A stretch of 64,000 nt of DNA from an uncultured Eubacteriales bacterium. Its GTDB lineage: Bacteria; Bacillota; Clostridia; Christensenellales; CALVMC01. Under the pieces are notes generated by a model. That model had not been told where the DNA came from and ran no database searches. It worked only from the letters and a program-made list of their open reading frames with translations. Location of the stretch: assembly GCA_949296455.1 (NCBI GenBank), contig CASFOZ010000002.1, forward strand, positions 133,574-197,573. The letters run 5' to 3'. Both the position numbers and the translations under genes were made by a program. This document shows, piece after piece, positions 12,701 through 27,700 of this stretch. Position 1 is the stretch's first letter. Each line of letters opens with the position of its first letter.

Positions 12701-15700
12701 TAAATTTATGGTATAAACCTGGTCGGATTCGAACACATTAAATATCAAACTCGAAGTAGTAGTATAATCTTCTTCGTCGAGTAAAATTCTGAAAAGTTCC
12801 TGAAGAGCAAGGGTTGCTCCTGTCGATTCGTTGCCTGTTATAACTATTTGAGTATCGAAATAGAGATAATTATCGATATTGAAAGGTTTATAATCGCTAA
12901 GGCTATAGAACTGTCCTTCGATAATATGACCGTTAGAGTTGAATTTGGACAGCTTAATCTCTCTTCTTGCAAACTGAACGGCAAGATTATTAACGCTAGC
13001 GCCTATTTCAATCATTTCGGTTTCGCCTGTTGAAATACTCAAATCCAAGGAAGCGCTTAAATCTCTGTACCCGTCCGCCTTTCTGTCGAGACTTAAAATT
13101 ATATCGCCGCCGATAGTAGGAATCGAAGCGTTGAATACCTTTTTATAAATGAGTTTAACTTCTTCTCCGGAATCATTTTTATATTCATAAGTGTAAGCAT
13201 ATCCTACGATTTTCTCGTCTGCTCCCGAGCCTTTTTTGATATAAATTCCGTCCAAATATTCCTGAGTTTTATCGAGACTTCCGTCTGAATAAACTTCTTT
13301 ACCGGTTCCGTTAATGAGACTCATTTCATACAGTTTAATACCGAGATTTTCGTAAAGCATAGTTCCGAAAAGGTCTAAACCTTGAAGCAAAATATCGCCT
13401 TTGAACGCAACGCCGATAAGGTTATTCAAATCGCTGTCATTTCCGTTACCTTTAAGATAAATCTGCGAAAGCAAAGCAAGAACGGCAGTTAAGTCGAATT
13501 TTTTATCTGCAACTATAAGATTCCCTTCTCCGTCTTTAATGATACCGTCTTCTTTTTCTTCTGTCGATTCGGTTTCCGATTCATTTTCTGATTCATTTTC
13601 TGATTCTTCTTTTGAAGATTCAAAACTTACATTAATGAGATTTTCTATTTTAACGTTAACGATATTAAGCATCGGCACATCTGCATAAAGCACCGCATCT
13701 TTGATATAAACTCTTAAAAGCAAGGTTTCCGTGTTGATACCTGCGTCTTCCGAAATTCTGTAAAGTTCGACAAGAGCTTCTATGTCGTCAATGGAAATTC
13801 CTTGTTTAAGTAAATTTCTGAGATTAAGATTTGCCGTTAAATCCAATCTTAAAGCGTCGGAAAAGTTCTGATAACCTGTTTCCTTATCTATTCCGAAAAT
13901 CAGTTTAACCGTATCGCTTATAGCGTCGTTTCCGCTGACTCCGAGTATTCCGTTAAGTAGTGCGCCTAACTTGTATTCCCCGCCGACATAATCCAAATCG
14001 AGATTAACGGAAGCTGAAAGACTTATATCGTCAAAGTAATTTATAGGATAATACCAGCCGTCGTTTCTGAGGTATGCCGCATTGACTTTTGTTTCTCCGA
14101 TACCAATGTACATAAAGTAATTTTCGGAAACTGCGCCGCCGTTTACCATGTGGTATGTAATACATTTATCTTTAAGACTGAGTTTAACTTCGGAAGAGTC
14201 GACACCTGCAATTTCGCCGAGATTAAGATTGAAATCGAAATGTTCTTTCATAACCTTACTTAACTCTGAAACGAAAGAGGAAGCAAGTTTAACGGACATA
14301 CTGAATTTATTATCCGAACCTACATCGATATATGCGCCTGCGATAAGTGAAATAATATCGGCAATGAGTTGATTTTTTTCGGCTTCTTTTTCTTCTTCGG
14401 TTTTTTCTTCTTCTGTTTTATTGTCCTCTGTATTTTCAGTATTATTTGAAGAACCGTTTGAAGAAAGCATTGAATTCAAATCGAGTCCGGTATAATAGAA
14501 TTTGAGATAATCGTTAGAGTTGGGCAGCTTAAACCACGGAATATCGACATAAACGGTACCGGCGCCGGAAGCGTCGAAGAAGGCTTGAAGGAAAGATTCT
14601 TCTATACCGTCGTAATTTACGAGAATATCGAGTTTCAGTTGTAAATTATTGAAATTGAAAATATCCGCAATACCCTTTCCCCCTTCGAACATACTCATAA
14701 GGTCGGGAGTCGGAATAAGAGCGGTAATTCTTATAACAAGTTCGCCTTCGAAGGATTCGTCTATAAGCAAAGAAAACTCACCTAAAATATTTTTTATTTC
14801 AGGGGGTGCCGAATTAGGATTGATTTTAGCTTCGAGATTGAGTTCGATATTTTTTATATCCGAAAGAGCGTTGTAATTATTATAATCGAATGTATCTTTA
14901 ATATTTAATTTTCCTGCGCCGATTGAATAGTTGTTAAAGGATAAGTTAAGACCGATACCGAAAACGGAAGCGTTATTTTCCTGAACCGATAAACCTAAAT
15001 CCATTGAAATATCTTTATCGAAAAGGTCTACCGACAAAGAAGCCTCGGTATTTATATCGATTGCACTATTGTTACCCGTGCCTGTAGTTACTATAGAATC
15101 ACCTTTTATAAAGCCTATACCGAGCATATCGAGTAAAAGCGAAACAAGATTGGAAGCGACATAAATTGTAAGTTCGGTACTTTTTATATTCAACGAGCCG
15201 AGCATTGCGACAATGTTCTCGATATTTTTTTCAATGAAATTTTCTTCTTTGTTATTTTCGCCGCTCTCGGAAGCCGAACCCGACTCTCCGCCGGTTTCGG
15301 TATCGCTGCTTTCGTCGGAAGAATTATTCGAGAAGAGATTGAACAAGTCTCCCACATTATCGATTTTGAATTTGATATTCGAAAGAACGGGAGCGTTGAT
15401 ATAAATTTCTCCGTCGATATAACTATAAAACAGAACAAGCAAGACTTCCGAAGAACCTGTATTGAGTTTACTTATAAGTTCCAAATAAACTTCGATATCC
15501 GAGATAGCTTTCGTTATCATATTGTAAGAGAAGTTTGCTTTTATATTTAAAGTAATTGTTTCATTAACATCGTTAAGAACATTTATGAAGATATTACTGA
15601 GTGCGTCTACTATAACATCGGGAATGTAAGAAATTTCGTCGTCGGCAGAAGTGGTAGGCTTTTTATTTAAAATATCGCCTAATGTGAACTTTCCGTTTTC

Positions 15701-18700
15701 ACTACTGTCTACATTTTTATCGATTATTAAATTAAGTTCAATAGTTGCCTGAGCATTAATCGTTATTATTCCGTTTATATCCACTAATTCAAAATTATCG
15801 GTTTGCGGTTTTACTACGGAATTTAAAGTATTAAGAACAATATCGTCAAAATACAGTTCTAAATAAGTGTTTTCGAATACGACTTTATTACCGTTTTCGT
15901 CTACGCCTGTCGGAATAAGAATAAAGTTAAACAGATAATCGTTATCGGTTCCGCTTGAATTTTGTTGTCCGCCTGTCGAAGCGCCCGACTCAGAATCCGA
16001 ATTTCCTGTCTCGGAACCCGAACCATCGGTTCCGGAATTCGAACTACCTGAAATTATATCTATATTTATTCCTATTGCTTGAAGTAATTTCGATATGAAT
16101 GCCTGAGAGAGAGTAGCGGTAAATTCCATACCGCTTATAGCAAGCAGTAAAGATAAAGCGCTGAGATTAAGGGAGTTATTTTGCGTATTGTTTTTATCCG
16201 AATCGGACGGAGTTTCGGTACTATCCTGAGCCCCCGATTGACCGTTGTTTTGCGAATCGGCTTGTGTTTCAGCCTCGGACTCTTCATTATCCCCTTCGGT
16301 TGTTCCGTCGGTATTTTCTTCATCGGAAGTATTGTCGGCAAAGAAAAGCATATTTACAAGTTCGGAGGCAGAAAGTTTGATTTTAACTTTCGGCAATCCG
16401 AATTTTTCGTTCAAATCTAGGTAGAAGGTATTTCCGAAATAATAAAGTTTAACAATATCCTCTACGCTGTTTGCTCCGCCTTCGCTGTAAGTGTAACTCA
16501 ATGCAAGATAAAGTTCTCCGCCTTCGAGAAGGTTTTGAATGAGAGCTTTATTGTATTCTCTTCTTTCCTCGTCGCTATCGCCTTTGGGTGTATTAAGCAA
16601 GAATCCCGGAATGGTCGAAACATTTAATTTAAGCTGGAAATCGATATTGAAGTCACCTTGATAATTCTGAGCGAAGTCAAGACCTATCGACTGTTTGTTT
16701 TCGAAAACCTTTTCAAGAACGTCTTTAAGATTTATTCCCGAAATAACTATATCGTTGTTTTGAGATTGTTCGTCGGTTGAAATTTTCAATCCGCCCGAAA
16801 ATCCTGCGTAAATCGAACTTAAACGAGTAAATCCCTGTTTGTCGAAAAGAATACGGGAAGCGCCTATATTGACGGTATCGAAAGACAATCCGCCGAAAGC
16901 CAGCGACATTGAAATATTTTTACCGTTTCCGCCGGTAACTATCGTACCGTCTTTAGGAGTAAGAGTTAAATCGAGAGCGATAGAACTGAATCTTGTTCCG
17001 CCGGGTTCGAAATTAATACTTGCTTCACAGAGAGCGTCGGGCAGACTGTATTCTAAATCCAATCCGAACAAACTGAAAGCGGAATCGATTAAAGTCGTGA
17101 CGGTTGAAATAGCCAGACTTTCGGAAGAAATATTAATATTTGCAATAAGATTGATAAGGTCTGCAATATTTAATTCATTATTATTATTTGCTTCCTCGGT
17201 TTCGGTAACCGTGGGATTTTCTTTATTAAACATATCTAAAACGAGATTTTTAAGACTCTGTTTAATATCGGTAGCGTCATAATAGGATTTAAGATTAAGA
17301 ACAGGCAAGTTTACGTAAACTCTGTTTGAATTGCCTTCGTAATACAAATCCAGAATTATTTTGTTTTCTCCGTCCTTAGCATTTTCATTTATTACTTCGA
17401 GACGAAAAATAGAATTAAGAATTGTATCGACGAGAATTTCCTTTGTAATACCCGTATCGGAAATCTTATAGCTGTCGATAAGTTTCCGAACAAGTTCCTG
17501 CGTTAAAATTTCACCGTAGAGATTGATTTTGATATCCCAATCGACTAATTGCGCAAAAGAAACATCGATACCCATTCCCCAAATCAGTTCGCCGAGAACA
17601 TCTTTAAGTCCTATAAGGACATCTTCGGGAATATCGAATGAGAAATCCACGGATGCGCCGAGATAAAGAGCTTTTACATCGGCAAGATTTATGTACTCTG
17701 CTGAGTTGAATTTTGTCTCGTAATTTGAAGCTTTTAAAGTAATCCCGTCGGAAACATTCAAATAAAGATATGTTGAATCTTTTTCGCCTGTTACCGTTGA
17801 ATTTTCTTCGGACATTTTTTCGCCGAGATTGATTTCAAGAATGAATTTATCGAATTTTTCCCCGTTAAAGTTTAATCCGATATTTGCAAAGCCTAACGAC
17901 GAGAACAAGCCGTTTGTTTCGGAATCGAGATTAACGAAATCGTTTAAATTATCGTCAAGGAAAAATTTGATAACGGAATTAAGAAGAACGCTGTTTAAAC
18001 CGATTGCGATATAATCGTATGAAAGCGAAGAAGAACCGACTTTCATACTGTTAAGAACGGATAAATCCAATCTGCCGGAAAGCTGATTTATAAATTCATC
18101 GAAATTGAAAGAAGAGCCTTGATTTTCCGACGAAGAGTCATTCTCCTGACCTTCTTGATTTTCTTCCCCGCTGTTTCCGAAAATGAGGTCGTTTAAAGAA
18201 GAGCTTAAAAATTTACCTATTGTAAGACCTTCTATCATAATCGGAGGGATATCGACAAGCCCCGATAAATCCAAGGCGGTAAGGCCGTTTATTCCGTTAT
18301 AATAAATACTTAAAACAAGGGAATTCATATCGGTGCCTTTTTTGGAAAGAGATAGGAAAAGTTCGAGATTATCGAGATTTGCAAGATTGAGATTTACTTC
18401 TATATCGAGAATATAAACCCCTGAAAGTCTTCCTGTAAGAGTGGTATTTATATTATCTTGCGTATCCAATAAGTTTTTGAGAATACCGCTGAAATTTATT
18501 ATATTTGAGTTTATACCGAAATCAATTTCGCCGGAAGTCGCAATATAGATATTAGCGTCAAGAGCGCCTTTGTAATCGCTGAGAACTCCGAAAACAGAGG
18601 TATCGAGAACCTTGTTTGCCGAAAGACCGAGATTTGTAATATACAAACCGAGTTTAAGCCCCGTTGAAGAATTATTGGAATTAAGGAATTCCACTTCGGC

Positions 18701-21700
18701 GCCGAGTTCGTCGAACAGAGTAAATAAATCGCCGTTTTCGTTGACAATATTAACGGAAGCGTTTGTTTTGTTTACATCGTCGTAAGGTTGCGTACCGATA
18801 TCGAAAGCGTCCAAAAGTTCAGCTAACAAAGTAGAAACAAAATTAACATCAATACCCGTAGCTTTAAGATTAATATTGTAAATAGTATCGAGTATCGACT
18901 GCAACATATTATCTTCTTCTGTTTCTGAAGTCTGTTGATTTAAAAGAGCGATATTTTTATTTATATTTTGAACTTGTGTTGCGATTTCCTCTTCTTTTAT
19001 TCCGAGAGCCGAAAGCAAGATTTTATACAAATCGAGACTGTCGTCGGTATATTTGAGTTTTACATCGAAATCGGGAGCGTAAACATAGACAGTAGTACCC
19101 GTCAGATAAATTGCGGCAAGCAAATCGGTATTCCTGTCGACTTTTTCGCCTTCTCCGACAGCCATATACACTTTAAGAACTACGCTTAAAGAAGTAAATA
19201 TCTTTTTGACAAGAGCTTCGTATTCCTGATTTTCCTGATCGTTTCTTGAAGTATTCGACAGCAAATTGAAAAATCTTGTAAAATCTTCGACACTCAGATT
19301 AACTCCTACCGAAACATCGAGGTCCAATCCCAAAGCGAATTTTTTATCGGATTGCAAATCGGAATTAAAGAGCAAATCGAAAAGGTCGGAATCATTAGCG
19401 ACATTGATATCTAAAATTTTCTGAATAAGAGGTCCGAAAGAATAATCGTTCAAGGCTTGCGGAGTATTGAAATTCATATCCAAAGACAGCGAAGCGGAAA
19501 TATTTTTAACATCGGCGATACTTACCCATTTTTTAACGATTTCGGCTCCGTTTTGGTCAGTTGCGGTAGTGAGTTCTTTCATTCCCTTGATATCGTAAGC
19601 CTTGTTATTGACAGCAAGGTTTCCTATATTCAAATCGATATAAGTGGTATCGGTGAAATTTATTTTAAGACCTATACCGAGATTAGAAACATTAACTATT
19701 TCGTCTATTGAAGTTATAGAATCGGATTGAGTAGTGTCCGTACCGATAGTAATCTGAACATTTTTAAAGTCAGGTATCGTAAGTTCGACACCGAGCGTTT
19801 TGAGCATATTTGTAATAACGCCTGCCGAAACGGAAAGTATAAGACCTTGCGAGTTGAGAATAACATCCAATTCGGCGGAGATTGAGCCGAGGCCAGAGGA
19901 AGAAGAGCCGCTCGATGATTCGCCCGAAGGCTGAATAATATCATTAACTACTTTGTCGAGACCGAGACCCGGGATAATAACGTTACCAAGTCCGAAAGAG
20001 CTTAAATCGAGCCACAGTTCGTCGTCGAGAGAAGTATAGTAAATAATAGCGAATTGTTTTTTTGTGCCGCCCGAAAGATTTATAAAAATAGGAATAAGGA
20101 GTTCGATACCTGCCTGTCTTATATTCTGACCGAATTCGTTGGTCATATCTCTGTACGAAATATTAGCTATAATCGAAAGTTCCACAGAAGAAGTGAAAGC
20201 ATTTCCTACCGTGATATTAGGCATATCGTAACCGAGACTCGAAAGAAGTTGCTCAAGAATAAGAGTGAGATTTACATCGCTGGTAAGGTGAACGTCGAGA
20301 GAGCCGAACATCGAAAGTCCCAAGTTGAGGTCATAGAACACGCTGTAATCGGAAAGGTTGCCCATTTTATTGGAAACAAGCACATCGAAATCGGCAGCGG
20401 TATTAATAGGCAAAGTAAGATTCGAAAGAACTATATCGTAATTAATGCTTTCAGTTTCATTGTCTTCGTTATTTTTAACGAAATCCACTTCCGCCGTAAT
20501 GGATTCAAGAATATTTCCGTCAGCACCCGTGTTGTTGAAATTGATTGAAACATTGCCTTGTGACTCTATTCCGTTTAAAGAAAACATGGAATTTGAATAT
20601 CCGAGTACAAAGTTAAAGAGGTAATCGAGCAAGTTGTTTCCGAAAGATATACCCAATCTTGCAGATTCTATATCGATAGAAGTCAATGCTCCGAATATTG
20701 CGTCGAAGGCTCTTAAATCGAAAGAAGAACCGTCCGAATCATCGTCTGTCGCAGCATCGCTTTCATCGGAATTTTCAACCGTATCGGAATCGTCGCTGTC
20801 TGCGAACATATCGGAAATAATATCGTTTATATTGAATGCGTCTGAAATTTTAAGTTTAACTCCGACCATATCGATATAAAGGTATATATCGTTGCCGTTA
20901 TAGTAAACCGAAGCGATATTGGTGATAATGGTACTGTCGCCGCTGTCGTTAACGAGTTTAAAATCAATATAAGCTTCGATACCTAAAAGGGACTCTTGAA
21001 TAAAGGCACCGAAATCGAGATTTTCACCGTTAAGAATTTTTCTGACCAAATCGCCGAGGTCGAAATAAGTAAGGTCGAATTTTGCTATTAAATCAGCCTG
21101 AGCTTGAAGTTTATAACTTGTTTTACCGTCTTCCACCGTTCCGCCGATTTTAACGGCGATAGCGCTGATAAGGTTAGCGACGCTGGCAAGAGTTGAGTTA
21201 TTGGCAAGGACTGAAAGGTCGAATGCTGCGTCATATCCGTCGGTAGAAATGATTCCGACAGACAAATCGGCTTTTACTCTGAGGTCCTGAACATCCCCTA
21301 ATTCAACGGCATTACTTACGAGATTGCTTGCCATACTGTCCGAGCCGAATTTTTGACTGAACTCGTTGTAGATAGAAAAACTTATACTGTTGAATTCTGC
21401 AGAAATACCGCCTTTTCTTACCCCGTTATCCGAGTAGAAAATATCGAGATTGATTCTGAAATCCTCTTTGGTATTTCCGTCTTCGGTAATTTCATAATAT
21501 CCCCATGAAATTTCCGCGCCGTTGACTACATTGCCAAGGTACTGCATATTGAGCATATTGAAAAGATTATTCAAAACGCCGCTTGCAATTGAAATTGCGA
21601 TAATTTGTTTAGTTTCTGCCGATAATTGAACGATACCTGACAAATCGGAACCGGATTCGGACTCTGCTTCGGAATTATCGTTTAAATTCACAACTGAAGA

Positions 21701-24700
21701 GAGATTTTTGATTGCACTGATATTAGAAGCTGTTCCGTTTTCTGTTTGCTGTTCGGAAGGATTAAGCAAATCGTTCAATAAGCCTTTTACTATATCGGTC
21801 AGAATGGACGCAAGTCCGGAATCTTCGATTTTCAGAATATTTCCGAGTCCTATTGAAGTCAAGTCGACATAAATGTTGTCGGAAATACTGTCGTAATATA
21901 AAGCGGTAATAAGTTTTAAGGTTTTATTCCCCGCACTCTCGTTTAAAATATATAAATCCAAATACAATTCAATTAACAGATATTTATTTGTGCTGTTTAT
22001 AATATCGTTAAGACTTATATTTGCTTTTAGGTTTGCAATTAATCTTGTATCGAGATTAAGGTTCAGTTCGGGGAAAGCGCTGACGCCGAGCATGGCTTTT
22101 AAAACTTCGCTGAAAGCAATTCCGTTATCCGAAGCATAATCGAAAGCGATTTCAGCCGTTGCTTCTACCGTGAAAGCCGCTTCATTATAAGTTTTAAATT
22201 GAGATTTATCGTCGAAAACTTCGGGATATCCTAAAGCACGGTAATTACTCAAATTCGGCAAATTATTTACTCCGGTAAATGTTTTGAGATTACCGCCAAG
22301 AGACATAACTACCTTTGAAGCCGTATCGGAAAGAGCTATATCTATACCGATAGCCTGAGTTCCGGCTTTAAATAAATTTTTAAGATTGAGATTCAAATCT
22401 ACCGACAAATCGGGTTCTCCTTCGGTAGCATTGGAAGTCAATGTTGTACCGAGCAGAGCTGCCGCAAGAGAGAAAAGGCCGTATTTTAACGAAATATCCA
22501 TAACCGAAAGATTTTCTGTCAAATTAACCGATTTGAGCATTTGTCCGATAAGAGAGAGTAAATCCAAATCTTTAACGGAAGAAGAGCCGTTATTCTGTTC
22601 GCCGTCGTTTGTTCCGTCCGATTGGGAAGTCAATTTAATTTTATCGTAAGACGCAGTCTGCGTGTTCTGCTGAGAAGAATCTTCTGAAGAGAACATACTT
22701 GCCATCATACCGTCGATTAAATCTTTAAGCCCTATACCTTGAAGTTTTAATTTCGAAGGCACATTCCCCGCACCTACAATTACAGGTTCGAGATTCATAT
22801 AGATATACATACTGTCGTCGGTATAACTGTATAAAGCCGAAAGAACGGTTTTAGGAACGGCACCGGCAAGTTTATTGTCATATCCGTCCAAAGATATAAT
22901 CAAATCGAGATAGGTTAACTCGCCGTTAACTATGATGCTGCTGATATCGGTAACTAAAGTTATATTTAAAGTAAACGATAACGCCGTGTTGATAAAATCA
23001 ATACTTGTGCTTTCGAGCAGACTTTCTATAAGAAGATTAGCCTGTTCGTCGGTAATCAACGAAGCTATGCTTTGCGATAAACCGGCAAGATTAAGGCTGA
23101 AAGTTTTATTGGAATTATCTATTTCGAAATCGAGAGAAACGCCGACTGAAATTACAGAAGTTCTATTTTCTCCGACTACAATAAAGTTTTCGTCGGAAGG
23201 AGTCTGAATACCGTCTCCCATAGAAATGGCCAAATCGTAGATAACGAGGCCCACAACAAAACCTTTGCTTTCGGAAGTAGCGTCTACTCTGTGCAAGTCA
23301 TCGAATTCAGTATCGCTGTCAACTACAAGGTCATATAAAGATATATCAATCTGTCCGACCAAATCGGCAATAAAGTCAAAATCCTGAATTTCCGGCATAA
23401 ACAAAGCAATCAATGAAATGAGTGCGTTTGTTGCAATCTGTAATTTAATTTCGTCAAGACTTACAGAAAAGAGAATGAAACTCGTAATATCGGTTTGAGC
23501 GCTTAAAGAACCCGAATTATCGGATTGAGAACCGCCGTCCGTGGTAAGGTTTTCGGAATTCAAATTTGTACTTAAATTAGATATATTCTGAGAAGCGGTA
23601 CTTTCTTCGGTTTCGTCTAAGCCGAGGAATTTAAGAATATATTCTTCGAGCGGGAAATTCTCGTATTTTATTCCCGAAGAAGAGTCGCTATCAGAGCCGA
23701 AAAGCAAGTCGGAAGTCACATATAAATCATAAGCGTCCTGATAAACGTTATAATCAAGAGTTACCCCTGCGACATAAGTAGTAATAGTACTGTCCATTGT
23801 ATAGATATCGAGAGAAAGTTCTATACCTTTAAGTGCAGCGATAATTACTTTAAAGAACTGTTTTGTAGCCTCTTCATACCCTTCGGCATTTGAATCCATA
23901 GCAAAATATTTTGCCATTTCGTCTATTAAGGTATCGAGATTGGAAAGTATGTTTCCGACATTTATCGAAACCCTTATATCAATTCTTATAAGAGAATCTA
24001 TTTCGGTATTACTGAAAACGAAATCACTTCCCAAATCGGGAAGAATTCCGTTAAGGGCGCCGCTGAAACCGTTTTCAAAAGCGGCGATATCGAGTACGAC
24101 GGAAGTGTAAAGATTCAGATACTCTTCCATACTTTCGGTATAATCCTGAATATTCGGAACAGACAAATCAATATCCGAAACATCGAAGCCTAAATTGAGT
24201 TTGTTGATTTGAGCGGTTAATATATAGCCTAATATTCCGAGTTTGAGCTGTGCTTCCAAAGTACCGTCGCCGAGAGCGAAAGAAAGATAAGTATTGTTTT
24301 CGTCGATAGCGGGAAGAGAAAGATTCAAGCCTAAATATCTCACTAAATTGGACAGAACGGAAGAAGCGAGAGCTGCTTTGATATTCAACTGATTGTTAAA
24401 ACTTAAATCTACGCTTTGTAAAGCCGCATTTGCCGCAATTAAAATAGTATTGACAAAATCGGGGTCTATTTCGCTGCCGCCGCCGAGAGTGAAATCTAAA
24501 ATATGTTCGCCGCCGAAGAAGCCTTCTTTGAACATTTCGTCTGCAATTTCAAGATAGCTGCTTATATCGATTTTAATTTTACCCAAACCGAAATAACCGC
24601 TTTCTATATAGAGCATTCCGTCTAAAATATATAAATCGAACTCTATATTTTTAGTAGTAGTATTATTACTTTTTACATTATTTATTCCGAGATAGAATTT

Positions 24701-27700
24701 CAAAGAAGTCAAATCGTTTAAATCGACAGCAAGCTTCAATGCTATTGTAAGCATCATACTGAAATCCTCACCCGAACCTACGGAAACACTGTTCGTTTCG
24801 GCAAGTTTTTGGAAAATCTGAGCCATTTGCAAATACTGTCTTTCGGAAAGATTTTTATCGAAAACGGTAAGTAAATAATTTGAAAGGCTTTCAAAAAGTT
24901 CGTTAAGCTGCGTAACGCCCTCTTCCCCTTCGAAACCTATAAGAAGTTCGGTATCGAGAGTTATCTCTTCCAAGTAGCCGTAATCAACTGTGATTTTATT
25001 ATTGTTGAAATCGTAATTTATATCGGCAAGGGTATTGAAATCTTCATCGACTAGATTTGAAAGAATACCCATACTTTCGCCGAAATCGACTCTTATGTTA
25101 TAAAGCGACAAGAATACCGACAGAGGATTTTGTATATCTTCTTCAAAGACGATTCCCGTTTGGAAATTTACCGCAAGGTCGTTGAGACCGTCTTCGTAAT
25201 TCCACCCGGTGACAGACAAAGTGGTATCGTCGAGCTGAGGAAGTTCGATATTCAATCCCAAAGCTTTAAGCGCCGCATTAAGGCTTAAAGAAGCAATCGT
25301 AAGCGAAAAACTGTTCTTTTCCCACACTACTATTCCGCCACTGAAAAGAGCGGAAACAAGTTTCATAAAATCGACATATTCCTTTTTATCTTCTTCTGTT
25401 TGAGAAGGATTTGAGGAAGAACTCTGCCCTGCCGAAGAATCCGAGAAAGAAGAAAGCAAATTGCCGAGAATTTCATCAATATTCGCTTTTACTTTCAATT
25501 TTCCGATACCAAACGCAGAAGCGTCCAAATATACATAATTGTCTTTTATGTAGATAGCCAAAGTCTGGACATTGGTCTGACTTTCGCCTACATAGTATTT
25601 TATTTCTATACCCCCTCTTACATTGGAAAGAAGGTTTGAAAAATCGAGATTATTGATATCGATATTAACATCCGCAAGCAAATCGAAAATAATCACGAAA
25701 TTTGAATCGGCTTCTGCAATATTGACATCGAAATCCAAAGCCATATCGCCAAGCAAACCGCCTAAAAGGTTATTGAGCATCTGAGTCAGATTTTTCGTTG
25801 TAGGATTATCGATACCCATTTTGAGTTCGGCGCCTATATGAACCGATTGAGCGGAAATCTTGCCCTCGAGCACATCGCCGAGATTGCCCAAAGAAGATAT
25901 ATTACTGTAATAATTTATTAAATAGGAAAAAACTATATCCTTTCTGAAAAGCCTGTCGGACTCGCCGGTAAGAGCCGGATTATTAAACCTTGCAATATCC
26001 TGTGCAGAATAATTGTTATTGAGCCAATTCGTAAAAGCCGAATCGGTATTGAAAGAGTTCATAAAGTCGGAGCCGTAAGCAAAAGCGATACCCCATTTTC
26101 CGTCGAGATTGAAATTTAAACTCAGCTTATCGTTTTCGGAATTGTCTATAAGATTAACTCCGAGATTAAGATAGAATCCGCTGTTTTGCAAGCTTTCGTC
26201 TTCTTCGAGTTTATTTATACCGAGTTTTAACTGAATTGATTTAAAAAGGTCGCCGTAAGACAAGCCTTTAATAACGCTTGGTAAGGTTGCGAAATTTCCG
26301 AAAAGAGCGATAAGGTCCTGCAAATCGGAAGCGGAAATATCCAAAGTAATGCAAGCTTCGTTCCACCAATCGATAAGCTGCTTGCCGTCGAGGATATTGT
26401 GAATGAGTGAAGCGAGATTGATTTTACCCGAGCCTTCCACCAAAGTATCCGAAGTATTTTCTGCAAAGGAAAAATCATAGACCGAAGTTTTTTCGGCATT
26501 TTCATATTCGAGAATGGAAACATTGGAACCGTCGCCCTTTATCATGGCAAGAAGAAAATCGTAAATATTGTTTAAAGTTCCCGTCAAATCGAAGCCTTCG
26601 ATTTTTACTTTCGGGAAACCTAATCCCGAACAGTCGAGAATCAAATCCTTGCTTTCTCCGAGATAATAAAGCGAAACAATGGGGTTTGAATAAGAATAAT
26701 CGGTGACTTCGGCAATTTTGAGAGAAATAAAGTTTCCGTCGTTATCGTTAAGGTCCAAATCGGCAATCAGCTGGAATCTTAGTCCGTAAGTATCGCTGTC
26801 GAGTTTTATTTCGAGATCGCCCATACCGCTAAGACCCGCAAGTTTAAGAATGGCGGGGCTTAAAAGGGAATTCAAAGTAACGGTTCTTACGGTATTTCCG
26901 TTGATGTTATAAGTGTTGACAACATCGAGTTCCCCTTCGAGCTGGAAATTGAATAAGCCGTAGGTAGTGAAATTAACGAATTCAGGAAAAACTATATTAA
27001 GTCTCGTATCGTTTTTTGAAGCGTTGACGGTCTGCCCTTCTTCCACGCCCGTGAATTTAATATTTGAAATTGAAAGATAATTAAGGAAAACATCGAGAGT
27101 TATGTTTAAACCGTCTCTGTATTGAGTTTCGCCGTCGAATTTATCTTCCAAAGTGAAACTGTTTTCGGAAGCGATGACGCTGCATACAGCCGATTCAAAC
27201 ATACCCGAAGTTAAAACTACATCGAAATTAACTTCTATTTTAGGGATAGTTACGGACATATCGGAAGTGGAATAACCGAACAAATCTTCTATGACCGCAT
27301 TGATATCGAAAGTAGTAAACAGTGTATCGAGTTTAAGGCTGCTTGTTATTGTAGGAATAAGACCGATAACAAGGTTGATAACGGTTTTAACATTTATACC
27401 GAAGCCGAAACTTTCCACTACGCCGTTCTGTTCGTAATAGACATTGGAAGAGCTTGCAAGACCTATAAGCATTGCAAGAAGTCCCGGGATATCCGAACCG
27501 AGCATACTTTGCAGCAGCCCTTCGGCTAAATTCAAAGCTTCGCTTACAAGTTCGATAAGTTTATTTATATCGAGACCTTCGAGTTTTATTTTTCTGTTAT
27601 CTGCGCCTAAATCGAGATATAAATCCTCATTGAAATAATAAAAGCCCAATTCGGGAGAACGGACGGAATTATTGACTAAATCGGGATTGTTTACTACGTC

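Noticed and set aside
6300..27700. CRISPR or DNA-level satellite in the repetitive region
   Set aside because: The periodicity exists at protein level only; there are no short identical repeats with spacers of constant length.
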